In this document: piece after piece, positions 17,397 through 26,822 of the stretch
Layout of the letters: the number at the start of each line of letters is the position of its first letter
Position numbering within the stretch: the stretch's first letter is position 1
NCBI GenBank assembly: GCA_021199235.1
Contig: JAJQIL010000052.1
Coordinates: 1 to 64,000 of the forward strand
Source of the DNA: Lachnospiraceae bacterium
Lineage (GTDB): Bacteria; Bacillota; Clostridia; Lachnospirales; Lachnospiraceae
Direction: 5' to 3'
DNA length: 64,000 bases
Notes under the pieces: generated by a model
Told to the model about the DNA's origin: nothing
Databases searched by the model: none
What the model saw: only the letters and a program-made list of their open reading frames with translations
Position numbers and translations under genes: made by a program

Positions 17397-19379
17397 ATGA
17401 AATTACGCGCAAAATGGCGCAGCCTGCGCCTGAATGCAAAGTTTACGCTTGTGATCGTCCTGCTGGTGCGGGTGCCGGTGATCGCTTTTGCGCTCATGTT
17501 TTTCCATAATACGCAGGAAAGCCTGATGAAGGAAGCTGCTTCTGCCATGGAGCTGGAGCTGCAGGATACCAATACGCAGATCACCGCTTATGTGGATTCC
17601 GTGAATATGTCAACACAGCTGTTTTTGAGCGATGGGGCGCTGACTGAGTATCTGGAGCAGATAAGCGTTGATGAGAAGATGACGACGCAGGAGATCCGTT
17701 CGTTTTACAACGTGACGGTCGCTTCTCTGGAGCGCCTGATCTACAACAATCCTTACCTTTATCAGATCCGCGTCTACGCGGACAGCGATACCATGCAGGA
17801 GATGATGCCGGTGCTGTACCGGATGAGCCGGATGGAAAAGCTTGCCTGGGCAAAGGAGGATGAGTCAGAGTGGGAAGGCTGGCATTTTGATTATGAGGAT
17901 GTGCTGTTCGGTACGGGTACCGGCGAAGACAGCGAAAAAATTGCCTCTTATGTTACGAAGATAGAATCTTACGGCTACGGGGAAATCGGCGTTCTGGAGG
18001 TGGCCATCAGCATGGAAACGCTGTTCTCTGACCTTTATGAACAAAGTGAAGATCAGTGGCACTGTTTTGTGGATGGGAAAGGCACCGTATATTTCGGAGA
18101 AGACGGCGGGATACACACAGAGCAGGTGGGGAATATTCTCCCGGAACTCGAACTGAACGATACGGGAGAGGCGGCGCTTACCACGATACGCATGGATGGG
18201 GATTCCCTGCTGGTCGGCAGCTTTTATTCAAAAGGGCTGACCGGGACGTGGATTTCCGTGTATGATCTGAGCGCAGTAATGGAAGAATTAAACGTGACGA
18301 GAAACCTTGTTTTTGTGCTGATCGGCGCATTGCTTCTGCTGCTGACATGGATGATCAACCGGATCGTGAACGGGCTGCTGAAGGGGTTTTATAATGTGCT
18401 CGGTACGGTTCGCGAGGTGCAGAAAGGCAATCTGGAGGCGCGTGTGCCGGTGGAAAGCTACGGACAGGAATCGGATGGAAGTTCTTCCGGACCGGCGGTT
18501 GGTTCCGCGGAAGAGGCAGCAATATCCGCGTTACCGATGACCGGCGTGGATGAGCCGGGAGAACTGGCTTTGCAGGTCAACCGCATGCTGGATCATATTA
18601 ATGAGCTGATGGAAGACAATATTCACCGGGAGGTGCTCGCGAAGAATGCGGAGATCCGCTCTTTGCAGAACCAGATCAATGCGCATTTTATTTATAATGT
18701 GCTGGAATCTATCAAAATGATGGCGGAAATCGATGAAAAATACGAGATTTCCGATGCGGTGACCAGACTTGGCCAGCTGCTCCGCTACAATATGTACTGG
18801 AAATCGGGCACCGTGACTGTGCGGGAGGAGATAGAATATATCCGCAATTATATTGCGCTGATGAACCTGCGATTTGATTATGAAATTTATTTATCAGAAA
18901 ATCTTCCGGAGCTTTTGCTGGAACAGAAGATTCCGAAGATGACGCTGCAGCCGATTGTGGAGAACTCCATCATCCATGGAATTGAGCAGATGGCGGAGGA
19001 TACGAATATTTACGTAAAAGGATTTATTCAGGACGGTGACTGTATCATTGAACTGACGGACGCCGGGAACGGCATGAGCGAGGAGCGGCTTGTCTGGCTG
19101 CAAAAGAAGATTGCCGGAGATGTGGAGATGGAAGAAAACGAAACGGGCGCTCCTGGCTTCAGGTCTACGAAATCCGAAAAATTGCAATCTGTAAAACCGA
19201 ATTTCGAAGAGTCAGATATGGAGCATCCGGAGTCCAAAACCTCGGATTCCGGCATCGGATTGAAAAATGTGCAGGACCGGATTCGCCTGACCTTCGGTTC
19301 TTCCTATGGAATTCAGGTGGCCTCTAAAGAGGGCTGTTATACCAAGGTACGGATCCGGATTCCGGTGACGAACTCTTAG
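17397..19379 (+). CDS. Sensor histidine kinase, YesM type
   Basis: 660 residues. Membrane helix 1 is about residues 15-36 and helix 2 about 303-323 (LVFVLIGALLLLLTWMINRI), with an extracellular sensor between them. A HAMP region follows and carries a hydrophilic insertion (about 358-385). The phospho-acceptor is His430 in NQINAHFIYN, and the N-box LQPIVENSIIHGIE lies near residue 520. A second hydrophilic insertion (about 580-620) separates the N-box from the GIGLKNVQDRI box. It is expected to phosphorylate the AraC-type regulator encoded next, in response to extracellular sugar. Confidence 0.9.
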   Translation: MKLRAKWRSLRLNAKFTLVIVLLVRVPVIAFALMFFHNTQESLMKEAASAMELELQDTNTQITAYVDSVNMSTQLFLSDGALTEYLEQISVDEKMTTQEIRSFYNVTVASLERLIYNNPYLYQIRVYADSDTMQEMMPVLYRMSRMEKLAWAKEDESEWEGWHFDYEDVLFGTGTGEDSEKIASYVTKIESYGYGEIGVLEVAISMETLFSDLYEQSEDQWHCFVDGKGTVYFGEDGGIHTEQVGNILPELELNDTGEAALTTIRMDGDSLLVGSFYSKGLTGTWISVYDLSAVMEELNVTRNLVFVLIGALLLLLTWMINRIVNGLLKGFYNVLGTVREVQKGNLEARVPVESYGQESDGSSSGPAVGSAEEAAISALPMTGVDEPGELALQVNRMLDHINELMEDNIHREVLAKNAEIRSLQNQINAHFIYNVLESIKMMAEIDEKYEISDAVTRLGQLLRYNMYWKSGTVTVREEIEYIRNYIALMNLRFDYEIYLSENLPELLLEQKIPKMTLQPIVENSIIHGIEQMAEDTNIYVKGFIQDGDCIIELTDAGNGMSEERLVWLQKKIAGDVEMEENETGAPGFRSTKSEKLQSVKPNFEESDMEHPESKTSDSGIGLKNVQDRIRLTFGSSYGIQVASKEGCYTKVRIRIPVTNS

Positions 19380-19425
19380 AGTCTGTTGCGGATGTTGGAT
19401 ACTCTCAGGAAATTGAGATGAGGGT

Positions 19426-19449
19426 ATTGTGAAAGAACTGAACAGTTAC
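19426..19449 (+). repeat. 27-bp-type palindromic repeat (diverged copy)
   Basis: Ends in CTGAACAGTTAC, with the left half decayed. It lies about 40 bases before the response regulator start. Confidence 0.55.
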
Positions 19450-19490
19450 AGGGTACTGAGCAGTTGCGATTGCGGGAGGATATGACAGGA

Positions 19491-21128
19491 ATGCAGACAC
19501 TTTTAATCGTGGAAGATGAAAAACTGATCCGGCAGGGAATCCGTGTGATGGTGCAGCGCAGCGGCGTGCCGGTGGAAAACATCATCGAGTGCGGCAATGG
19601 GCTGATGGCTCTGGAAGTGCTCAAAAGCCAGAAGGTGGACGTTATGTTCACCGATATCCGTATGCCCAAAATGGATGGCATCGAACTGGTAAAGGCGATG
19701 CAGGAGCTCCCGCACCAGCCGCTCACGGTGGCAATCAGCGGATATGATGATTTTTCTTACGCGGTAGGGATGATGCGCGGCGGCGTCCGTGAGTATCTGC
19801 TCAAGCCGGTTGATCGGGAAAGCCTGAAATCGATTCTCGAAAAACTGGAGCAGGAAGTGGAAGCCGCCCGCGAGGAAGAGCAGCGGAAAAGCCTGTCGGA
19901 TCGGGAACGGCTTCGCCGGATCATGGAGTCTGAAGAAATGTCAGACTCTGAGAGACAGGCAATCGGAGAGCGGCTGGAGGGGCAGCTGTTTCCTTCCTAT
20001 GTGGTATGCTGTTTTGGCAGCCTTTCTGAACCGGCAGCAGGGAAAAAAGGCGTTTTTCTGATGCTGGAAGGGCTTTCAGCAGGCAGTATCTGTATTGTAG
20101 AGAGCAGCAGCAGTCCTTTTCTGCTGAAAAATGAACTCGGCGACGCATGTGTCGGAGTAAGCCGGGAACACAGCGGAGCCAGTGAGCTGCGGCAGGCTTA
20201 TCTGGAAGCAGCGCAGGCGAGAAAGAGGGCGTTCTGCAGGTGCGAGCACATCTGCAGGTTTTCGGAGATGGGGGTATCGCATGAAACAACGCATCTCCGG
20301 CGGATGGCGGTCGAATGCCCTTCCGATGTTTCCGATGCAAAAAACGCTTTGCGATGCGGAACGGCGGATATAAAAGCCAGTAACGAGGCGGAGCCCACCA
20401 CGGAGGAAATCAGAAAACTGGTGCAGACGCTTGGCACAGACCGCTATGAGGACTGCCGGTATCAGGCATCCCTGTTTTTGCAGAAAGTGAAACGCGGTGT
20501 CTATATTCCTGCACAGATGGAGCGGTATTTGAATGCGTTGCTTGAACAGATTCCGGCTTCTTATGCGGCGATATTTAAAGAGCCGCAAGGCGCAGAGGTA
20601 GCGGGAGAAAGTCTGCGGGGACAAAGTGCTCAGAATCAAAGCCCTCAGGTACAATCCGGCTCTGGTGCACTGGCAGATTTACAAAAACGGCTTACAGATA
20701 TGTATTCTTACCGCAGTCTGGACGAATACACGGAAGCCTTAAGCCGGTGGCTTGAACTGGTGCATGAGAAAACGGATAACCGTTCGGATGAATTCCGCAA
20801 CCGACAGAAGCTGGAAAAAGCGATTCGCTACATTCGTGAAAACTACAGCAGCGACCTGAACATGGCTGTGGTGTCCAATCACGTTTCCATGAACTATTCC
20901 CTGTTTTCACAGGAATTCAAGCAGTACACCGGAGAAAACTTTGTCAGCTTTTTACGAAATATCCGGATGGAAGAGGCTAAAAGGCTGCTCGCACAGACAC
21001 AGCTGCGTGTGGTGGAGATCAGCCAGAAGGTTGGCTATGAAAATGAAAAGCATTTCATGAAAACGTTTAAGAGCGTGTACGGAATATCGCCCTCCGAATT
21101 CCGTAAAAATGTGGAGTATACGGTGTAG
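19491..21128 (+). CDS. Response regulator with AraC-type DNA-binding domain (YesN type)
   Basis: 545 residues from ATG 19491, whose start MQTLLIVEDEKLIRQG fits the receiver fold and whose distance to GGGAGGA is normal; ATG 19482 is too close. The receiver occupies residues 1-125 with phospho-acceptor Asp55 (FTDIRMPKMDG) and Lys in LLKPVD. A long, variable middle region includes hydrophilic stretches (about 365-395). The C-terminal 100 residues form the double helix-turn-helix of AraC (LNMAVVSNHVSMNYSLFSQE, VVEISQKVGYENEKHF). It probably activates module 1, perhaps through the tandem operators. Confidence 0.9.
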   Translation: MQTLLIVEDEKLIRQGIRVMVQRSGVPVENIIECGNGLMALEVLKSQKVDVMFTDIRMPKMDGIELVKAMQELPHQPLTVAISGYDDFSYAVGMMRGGVREYLLKPVDRESLKSILEKLEQEVEAAREEEQRKSLSDRERLRRIMESEEMSDSERQAIGERLEGQLFPSYVVCCFGSLSEPAAGKKGVFLMLEGLSAGSICIVESSSSPFLLKNELGDACVGVSREHSGASELRQAYLEAAQARKRAFCRCEHICRFSEMGVSHETTHLRRMAVECPSDVSDAKNALRCGTADIKASNEAEPTTEEIRKLVQTLGTDRYEDCRYQASLFLQKVKRGVYIPAQMERYLNALLEQIPASYAAIFKEPQGAEVAGESLRGQSAQNQSPQVQSGSGALADLQKRLTDMYSYRSLDEYTEALSRWLELVHEKTDNRSDEFRNRQKLEKAIRYIRENYSSDLNMAVVSNHVSMNYSLFSQEFKQYTGENFVSFLRNIRMEEAKRLLAQTQLRVVEISQKVGYENEKHFMKTFKSVYGISPSEFRKNVEYTV

Positions 21129-21177
21129 GGTTGCTGTTTAATGTATAACGGAATTACAGGAATGAAAAAATATATGC

Positions 21178-21206
21178 TTGCATATGGAATGTGGCAAATA
21201 TATAAT
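21178..21206 (+). promoter_or_regulatory. Sigma-A-type promoter of the AAA-ATPase gene
   Basis: TTGCAT (21178-21183), 17-bp spacer, TATAAT (21201-21206), 27 bases before the ATG. Confidence 0.65.
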
Positions 21207-21232
21207 GTAGACAACATGGGAGGCTATAGAAT

Positions 21233-22825
21233 ATGGGAATCTATTTAAATCCAGGGTACACAGGGTTTGAAGAAATCAGAAGAGATATTTATGTGGATAA
21301 AACAGGACTCATCTCTTTCATGAACAGCCTTATTGGCAGGCCGAAGCCGCTTGTAAGCTTTAGCAGACCAAGGCGCTTTGGAAAATCCTATGACGCAAAT
21401 ATGATTTGCGCATATTATGACAGGAGCTGCGATTCCAGATTTCTTTTTGAAGACCTCGAAATATCAAGAGATGATAGCTTTGAGAAGCATTTGAATCAGT
21501 ATAATGTCATAACCTTTGACGTAACGGGCTTCATTGCGGATGCAAAGGATAAAGATACGGATATTGTTTTGAACATAAAGAATTCTCTGCTCAAAGAATT
21601 AAAAGGCGCTTTTCCTGGATGTATTGATGATGAAGAAAAGAATCTTGGAAAGGCTTTATATGCTGTTGTATCAAAAGGTAATGCAAAATTTGTTTTCGTT
21701 ATAGATGAATGGGATGCGCTGTTCAGAGAATATAAGGATAATAAGGAACTTCAGGAAGATTATATCCTTTTTCTGAGAAGCCTTTTCAAAAACAAGGATA
21801 CGACATCCAGGACGATTGCGGCCGCTTACATGACTGGTATTCTTCCAATAAAAAAATATGGTACAGAATCGGCCCTGACAGATTTTAAAGAATATTCCAT
21901 GACAAGACCGGGAAGGCTTGCGGAGTACGTTGGATTCACAGAAGGTGAAGTGAAACGGCTTTGTGATGAGTATCAAATGGAATTTGAGGATATGCAGTCC
22001 TGGTATGATGGTTACTCTTTTAGCAAAATCAAACATGTATACAGCCCTAATTCAGTGATGAATGCATTACAGGAAGAGGAGATTTTAAACTACTGGACCC
22101 AGACCGAAACCTTTGAAAGCCTGAAAGAGTACATTGAGATGGATTTTGACGGTTTGAAGGATGCGATTATAAAAATGCTGGGTGGAGAGCGGGTAAGTGT
22201 CAGGATCAGTACTTTTCAGAATGATATCACTTCGTTTAAAAATAAAAATGATGTTCTGACGCTGTTAATCCATCTTGGATATCTGGCTTATGATTCGATT
22301 AAGCGAGAGACATATATCCCAAATCTTGAGGTGGCTGAGACATTCGAGGATGCTGTCAGCGGAGCTAAATGGGGAGCGGTTGGAGCAGCGTTATCTGAAT
22401 CAGAAAGACTGCTGGAAGCAACGCTTAACCAGGACGAAGAGACCGTTGCTGAAGCATTAGAGCAAATACACGGCTCTGTATCTTCAGTATTAAATTATAA
22501 TAACGAAGCTTCACTCAGCTGTGCGATTACAATAGCATATTATACTGCAAAACGGTATTATAGCATTGTCAGAGAACTGCCAACGGGCAAAGGCTTTGCA
22601 GATATCGCTTTTTTCCCTCGCAGGGGTATAGATAAGCCTGCTATAATCATCGAACTTAAGTATGATAAGGATGCTGACACTGCGATAAGCCAGATTCATG
22701 AGAACCGCTATGATGGTGACTTAAAGAAGTATTTTGGTCATCTGCTTTTGGTAGGAATCAATTACGATAAAGACGCAAAAGGAGCAAGTGCGAAAAGGCA
22801 CAGCTGTGTAATTGAAAAGGTGTAA
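21233..22825 (+). CDS. AAA-ATPase-like protein with PD-(D/E)XK nuclease domain
   Basis: 530 residues. The N-terminal AAA-like ATPase domain has SRPRRFGKS (residues 44-52, Walker A) and KFVFVIDEWDAL (Walker B). The C-terminal PD-(D/E)XK nuclease-type domain has ADIAFFPRRG followed by IIIELKYDKD. Proteins of this layout are common, often multicopy, in clostridia and Bacteroidetes; their role is unknown, with links to mobile or defence DNA proposed. The gene is clearly richer in A+T than its neighbours, has its own promoter and sits alone between two sugar modules, which suggests acquisition by transfer. Confidence 0.85.
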   Translation: MGIYLNPGYTGFEEIRRDIYVDKTGLISFMNSLIGRPKPLVSFSRPRRFGKSYDANMICAYYDRSCDSRFLFEDLEISRDDSFEKHLNQYNVITFDVTGFIADAKDKDTDIVLNIKNSLLKELKGAFPGCIDDEEKNLGKALYAVVSKGNAKFVFVIDEWDALFREYKDNKELQEDYILFLRSLFKNKDTTSRTIAAAYMTGILPIKKYGTESALTDFKEYSMTRPGRLAEYVGFTEGEVKRLCDEYQMEFEDMQSWYDGYSFSKIKHVYSPNSVMNALQEEEILNYWTQTETFESLKEYIEMDFDGLKDAIIKMLGGERVSVRISTFQNDITSFKNKNDVLTLLIHLGYLAYDSIKRETYIPNLEVAETFEDAVSGAKWGAVGAALSESERLLEATLNQDEETVAEALEQIHGSVSSVLNYNNEASLSCAITIAYYTAKRYYSIVRELPTGKGFADIAFFPRRGIDKPAIIIELKYDKDADTAISQIHENRYDGDLKKYFGHLLLVGINYDKDAKGASAKRHSCVIEKV

Positions 22826-22924
22826 GTATCGAAACGGCCTTTTCAGCGAAGAACAGAACGATACCATCTGCTATGGCAGAGAGCAGAACTGTAAAACCGA
22901 TGAAGACAGTTGTTGTATGATATG

Positions 22925-24883
22925 TCAGGGGAATAGTTCCTCCACACTCTTCACATCAGCCGCATCTGCCGTCCTGCACTCCGATAAGACATGGATCTCA
23001 TAGGGCTTTGTATGCAGGCGGTTGTAATTATCCAGATACGTCTCAATACTCCGGGTGAAGAAATTCGCCCGGTTTTGTTTTTCTGCTTCCTCCACGGACG
23101 CAAGCAGAAGAAACTCTCCGCCGCCCTGGTGAGAGATGCATATGTTAGCGGCAGAAGCACCGCCTTCGGTAGAAGTTCCGCTTCCACTCTGGTCGGCGGC
23201 AGGATGTGTCTCGGATGTAAAAAGCGCTTCGCGATTCGGAGCCGATACTGCTCCCTCCAGCGCGTGTCCGGCGACACAGATGGCAAAATCCCGTTCGGCA
23301 CGTCCGTATTGTTTTGTGATCTGCGGCAGGCCGGCGACTTCGAAGCGCATGGCGAGAAGTGTTTTGCTCTCGCTGGCAGCTGCAGCGAGAAGCAGGTCGG
23401 CTGCCAGCCGGAAACCGCCCCGGTTGGGCAGCAGCGTCAGCTCATCCCGGTCACTGATATCTTCCAGCCGATGAACGAGTACGCCAGTCTGGCGAATGTC
23501 AAAAATACGTGCAAGCATGGAATTAATATTGCGCAGGAACATCAGAATCGAAAAACCTGCGGATATTTTTCCATCCATAAATGCCATGGCGGCATAACCG
23601 AATTCCCGTTCACCGTAAAAAAGCGGGAAAAAGATATAAGATGGATTCGTCTCGTGATACAGATAATCCGGCAGGATATTTTTTCCGGAAAAACGGCATT
23701 CTGCCAGACGTACCCCGTTGCGGAAGGCGAAAACCATTTCTATCTGATCTGTGCTGTCCATGGTGTCAGGAACGGAGGCAATACGGCGAATATGTCCGGA
23801 AATATGATCCCAGTCCGGATACAGGCAGAGATACAGCTCCTGACAGTCTTCAATTGCGGAGACAAAACCTTCCAGCAGATCCATGCCGTCATCCAGATCC
23901 ATCACGGAGTGAAGGGCAGCGGACAGCTTAATGTCCGAAAGTATCGCAGCCTCCCGGTCATTTACCTTGCGGAGCAGGTGATTCTCATAGAAAAGAGGAT
24001 TCGGCAGGTCATGCTTTTTCTGCGCGCAGCAGGAGCCCCGGTAGACCGGCTGGGAAGGTATGACTGTCTCCTCCGGGAGCGGAGCCTTGCCGGTAAAGCA
24101 GTCGCGAAGCAGGTCAAACGCTTTGGCTCCCATCTCGTGAAGCGGAAAAGTCACAGTGGTCAGATCCGGTGAGCAGTTGCGGCTGACGGTAAGATCATCA
24201 AATCCGGTTACGCAGATATCTTCCGGAATCCGCAGCCCCTGTTTTAAAAGATATTCCATCACGATCACGGCCATGCGGTCATTATAGCAAAGAATGGCGT
24301 CCGGCTTTTTCTCTCCGCTAAGGAATGCTTCGAGCGCGGAGACAACGGATTCTCTGGTATAGGAGCAGTTGGCAGAATCCTCTTCCCCAAAGCTTAATCC
24401 GTATTTATGCATTACCTCTGCGCACAGATCCCGTCTTGGATCAGAGGAGTCCAGCTCGGATTCACAGCCGACATAGCAGATACGGCGGCAGTGATGCTCC
24501 CTGATCAGATGCACGGTAAGCTCTCTGGCGCAGAGTCCGTTTCCAAGTACCAGGTGCGGGAAGATGGTGTCATGCTGGGCGATTTCCAGAATCGGGCAGC
24601 TGCATTTTTCAGACAGTGTGCGCGCGATCAGGCCGCGGATATCCGTCTGCAGATAGGTGCCGGAGATGAAGATCACTCCGGAAAAATCATCAAAGTGCGG
24701 GATTCGCAGGATGCTCTTTTCTCCATTTGCGTACGCGCCGAAATCCTCCCCGTCCGCGGATGCGAAGAATTCTGTGGCATATCCATATTCCTCTGCACGG
24801 TCTGTGATACCCTGGCACATGGTCCGTTGGAAGTCTCCGAAAATGTGGGAGACAAAGACGCCGATTTTTTTGGATTGATACAT
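22925..24883 (-). CDS. LacI-like periplasmic-binding-fold sensor fused to a degenerate GGDEF domain
   Basis: 652 residues from the ATG at 24883, with AGG 8 bases upstream. Residues about 3-290 form the sugar-binding fold of LacI regulators (KIGVFVSHIFGDFQRTM, DAILCYNDRMAVIVMEYLL, VTGFDDLTVSRN), but the DNA-binding helix-turn-helix that normally precedes it is absent and no signal peptide is present. A GAF-like middle part follows, then a diguanylate-cyclase-type domain (DRDELTLLPNRGGF) whose active-site loop reads GGGEF instead of GGDEF, interrupted by a hydrophilic insertion (about 560-590). It may be a cytosolic sugar sensor without cyclase activity. It diverges from the response regulator at 25134. 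Confidence 0.8.
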   Translation of the reverse strand: MYQSKKIGVFVSHIFGDFQRTMCQGITDRAEEYGYATEFFASADGEDFGAYANGEKSILRIPHFDDFSGVIFISGTYLQTDIRGLIARTLSEKCSCPILEIAQHDTIFPHLVLGNGLCARELTVHLIREHHCRRICYVGCESELDSSDPRRDLCAEVMHKYGLSFGEEDSANCSYTRESVVSALEAFLSGEKKPDAILCYNDRMAVIVMEYLLKQGLRIPEDICVTGFDDLTVSRNCSPDLTTVTFPLHEMGAKAFDLLRDCFTGKAPLPEETVIPSQPVYRGSCCAQKKHDLPNPLFYENHLLRKVNDREAAILSDIKLSAALHSVMDLDDGMDLLEGFVSAIEDCQELYLCLYPDWDHISGHIRRIASVPDTMDSTDQIEMVFAFRNGVRLAECRFSGKNILPDYLYHETNPSYIFFPLFYGEREFGYAAMAFMDGKISAGFSILMFLRNINSMLARIFDIRQTGVLVHRLEDISDRDELTLLPNRGGFRLAADLLLAAAASESKTLLAMRFEVAGLPQITKQYGRAERDFAICVAGHALEGAVSAPNREALFTSETHPAADQSGSGTSTEGGASAANICISHQGGGEFLLLASVEEAEKQNRANFFTRSIETYLDNYNRLHTKPYEIHVLSECRTADAADVKSVEELFP

Positions 24884-25014
24884 ATACATCACCTGTCTTT
24901 CGGAGCAAGGACACGATAAACGATGAATCGTGCTATGCATTAAGATTACCACGATGCCGCCGGGAATTCAACCAAAACTGAAAGACAAAGTCAGCTCCAT
25001 ATGAAAAACAGCGC

Positions 25015-25041
25015 GTAACTGTTCAGTATCTTCACAGTTAC
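25015..25041 (+). repeat. 27-bp palindromic repeat (complete short form)
   Basis: GTAACTGT-N11-ACAGTTAC, in the inverted orientation relative to the copies at 47512 and 50863. It directly adjoins the tandem operator at 25042. Confidence 0.7.
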
Positions 25042-25101
25042 AAAAAAACAACACTTTTCAGAAAAAATAATACTGATAAGAATTCCGGAATGTGACAAAA
25101 T
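25042..25101 (+). promoter_or_regulatory. Tandem operator and extended -10 of the response regulator gene (operator copy b)
   Basis: A-tract plus AACACT (to 25055), then A-tract plus AATACT (to 25073), with ACT triplets 19 bp apart. The -10 candidate is CAAAAT at 25096-25101, preceded by TGA (extended -10), 43 bp after the first ACT. The -10 is weaker than in the other copies. The divergent sensor gene starts on the other side of this 250-base gap. Confidence 0.5.
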
Positions 25102-25133
25102 GGGAAAATAAATCGAGTAGGAGGAGCCATTCT

Positions 25134-26678
25134 GTGAACGTCTTGATTGTGGATGACGACAAGCTTCTGATTCAAAAGATAGTTACCGGTATCGAGTGGG
25201 AAGAGATCGGGATTAAGCACGTGTTTACGGCGGACAATGCCATCCAGGCAAGAAAAATCCTGGAGTCGTTTCCGGTGGACATCCTTGTAGCAGATATTGA
25301 GATGCCGCAGGGGAATGGTCTGGAACTGCTGGAATGGGCGAGAGCAAGACATTATCCTGTGGAAACGATCATATTGTCCGGGTATGCCCATTTTTCCTAC
25401 GCGCAGAAAGTGATTCAGTACGGCGGAAGAGATTATCTTCTGAAGCCGGTATCCAATCGTGATCTTGCATATGTCATTCGTTCGATCGTCCAGGAAAAGG
25501 AGAACCGCAGTCCGCATACAGGAGAAAGAAATGATCGGTTTGCACTCTGGGAGAAGGCGTTTATGGAGAAAGAGCTGCAGATTCCTTCGGAGATCCTTTC
25601 ATCGTGCGGCCGGAACAGCAGCTATTGCATGGAACTTTTCCGCAATCTTTCAAATGTGGGCCAGAATGATGCCGACCGCCGGCTGCTGGACTTTGTTGTA
25701 CAGAATATGATTCAGGAGTTTTTTGAAAGCAGAGGGCTGATACTTGAATACGCGGGACGCGTACGGGAGGATGCCTGGCTGGCGCTTTTTAAACAGAATG
25801 CGCGTCTGGCTTCGATTGAGGAGTATACCGTGCAGATGCAGCAGTGCCTCAGGGAGGTCGTCCATCTGGATTTTTGTGTTTATCTGGGGATTCCCTGTGC
25901 CTTATGTGAACTGCCTGCGGATACACGGCGGCTGTGGCGGATCTATCAGGATGCGGTTCCGGATGATCGGAAGTTTATCCGTGAAGCTGACTGGGAACTG
26001 CGAAACAGGACTCCTTCTTTCCCGGATTTTAAAAAACTTGCTTCTGCCATGGAACGGGATATTCCGCTGGTGGAGAAGGAACTTCTGGACTGTGTCAGTT
26101 CTCTGGCTCAAAATGGCGTTGCCTCCAGAGCAAACTTCCAGGCGTTGATGAACCAGATGATGCCGCTGATCGAACAGTCCCTTGCCAGCCGCAATGTTCT
26201 TCGTTCCCGCATTTTTGATGAGGCGGAATTTGCAGAAAAATACCGCCTTGCGTTTCTTTCCGTGAGCGGCATGACAGACTGGATCAGCTGGAGCTTTGGA
26301 CGGCTGGAGGGATACCGTCATGTCGGCCGGAAGCAGGAGTATCTGGTCGACAAGCTGAAAGAATACATAGAGGATCATCTGGACAGTAACCTTTCCAGAA
26401 AAGAACTTTCCGGGATCGTATTTCTTTCAGAAGACTATCTTTCCAGAATCTTTACTGCGGCGACCGGAATGTCTATTTCCAGTTATGTTTCTTCACGGCG
26501 GATTGCGCGCGCCCAAAAATATCTTCTCGAAACAGGACTGACCGTCAGCCAGGTCGCGATGCGGGTAGGTTTTAGTAATTTTTCTTATTTCAGTAAGATC
26601 TTCCGGGATTTTACCGGTAAAACACCGAATGAATATCGTGATTCTGTCAAAAATCCGCACCCGGGTCAGACAAAATAA
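25134..26678 (+). CDS. Response regulator with AraC-type DNA-binding domain (YesN type)
   Basis: 514 residues, starting at GTG 25134 behind TAGGAGGAG; this gives the normal receiver start MNVLIVDDDKLL. The receiver has Asp54 (VADIEMPQGNG) and Lys in LLKPVS. A poorly conserved linker of about 270 residues leads to the AraC domain at the C-terminus (NLSRKELSGIVFLSEDYLSR, SQVAMRVGFSNFSYFSKIF). It should be the partner of the kinase at 30438 and regulate the module 2 importer. A terminator at 26714 separates it from the permease genes. Confidence 0.92.
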   Translation: MNVLIVDDDKLLIQKIVTGIEWEEIGIKHVFTADNAIQARKILESFPVDILVADIEMPQGNGLELLEWARARHYPVETIILSGYAHFSYAQKVIQYGGRDYLLKPVSNRDLAYVIRSIVQEKENRSPHTGERNDRFALWEKAFMEKELQIPSEILSSCGRNSSYCMELFRNLSNVGQNDADRRLLDFVVQNMIQEFFESRGLILEYAGRVREDAWLALFKQNARLASIEEYTVQMQQCLREVVHLDFCVYLGIPCALCELPADTRRLWRIYQDAVPDDRKFIREADWELRNRTPSFPDFKKLASAMERDIPLVEKELLDCVSSLAQNGVASRANFQALMNQMMPLIEQSLASRNVLRSRIFDEAEFAEKYRLAFLSVSGMTDWISWSFGRLEGYRHVGRKQEYLVDKLKEYIEDHLDSNLSRKELSGIVFLSEDYLSRIFTAATGMSISSYVSSRRIARAQKYLLETGLTVSQVAMRVGFSNFSYFSKIFRDFTGKTPNEYRDSVKNPHPGQTK

Positions 26679-26713
26679 TAATAATCCGTCCTGTTCCAGG
26701 AAAACAGAAATAA

Positions 26714-26739
26714 CATGACCTGAAAATGGTCATGTTTTT
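26714..26739 (+). terminator. Rho-independent terminator after the response regulator
   Basis: CATGACC/GGTCATG stem, 7-base loop, then TTTTT. Confidence 0.8.
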
Positions 26740-26822
26740 GTTATGGAGAACCCTTTGGATTTATAGATATCCTGTCTCGAAAAAAGCTATACTGATACTG
26801 TCTTTACGAAGGGGGGATTTTC

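Noticed and set aside
22812..23003. 63-codon frame overlapping two larger genes
   Set aside because: Overlaps the ATPase gene end and the sensor gene end on the other strand, with no independent support.
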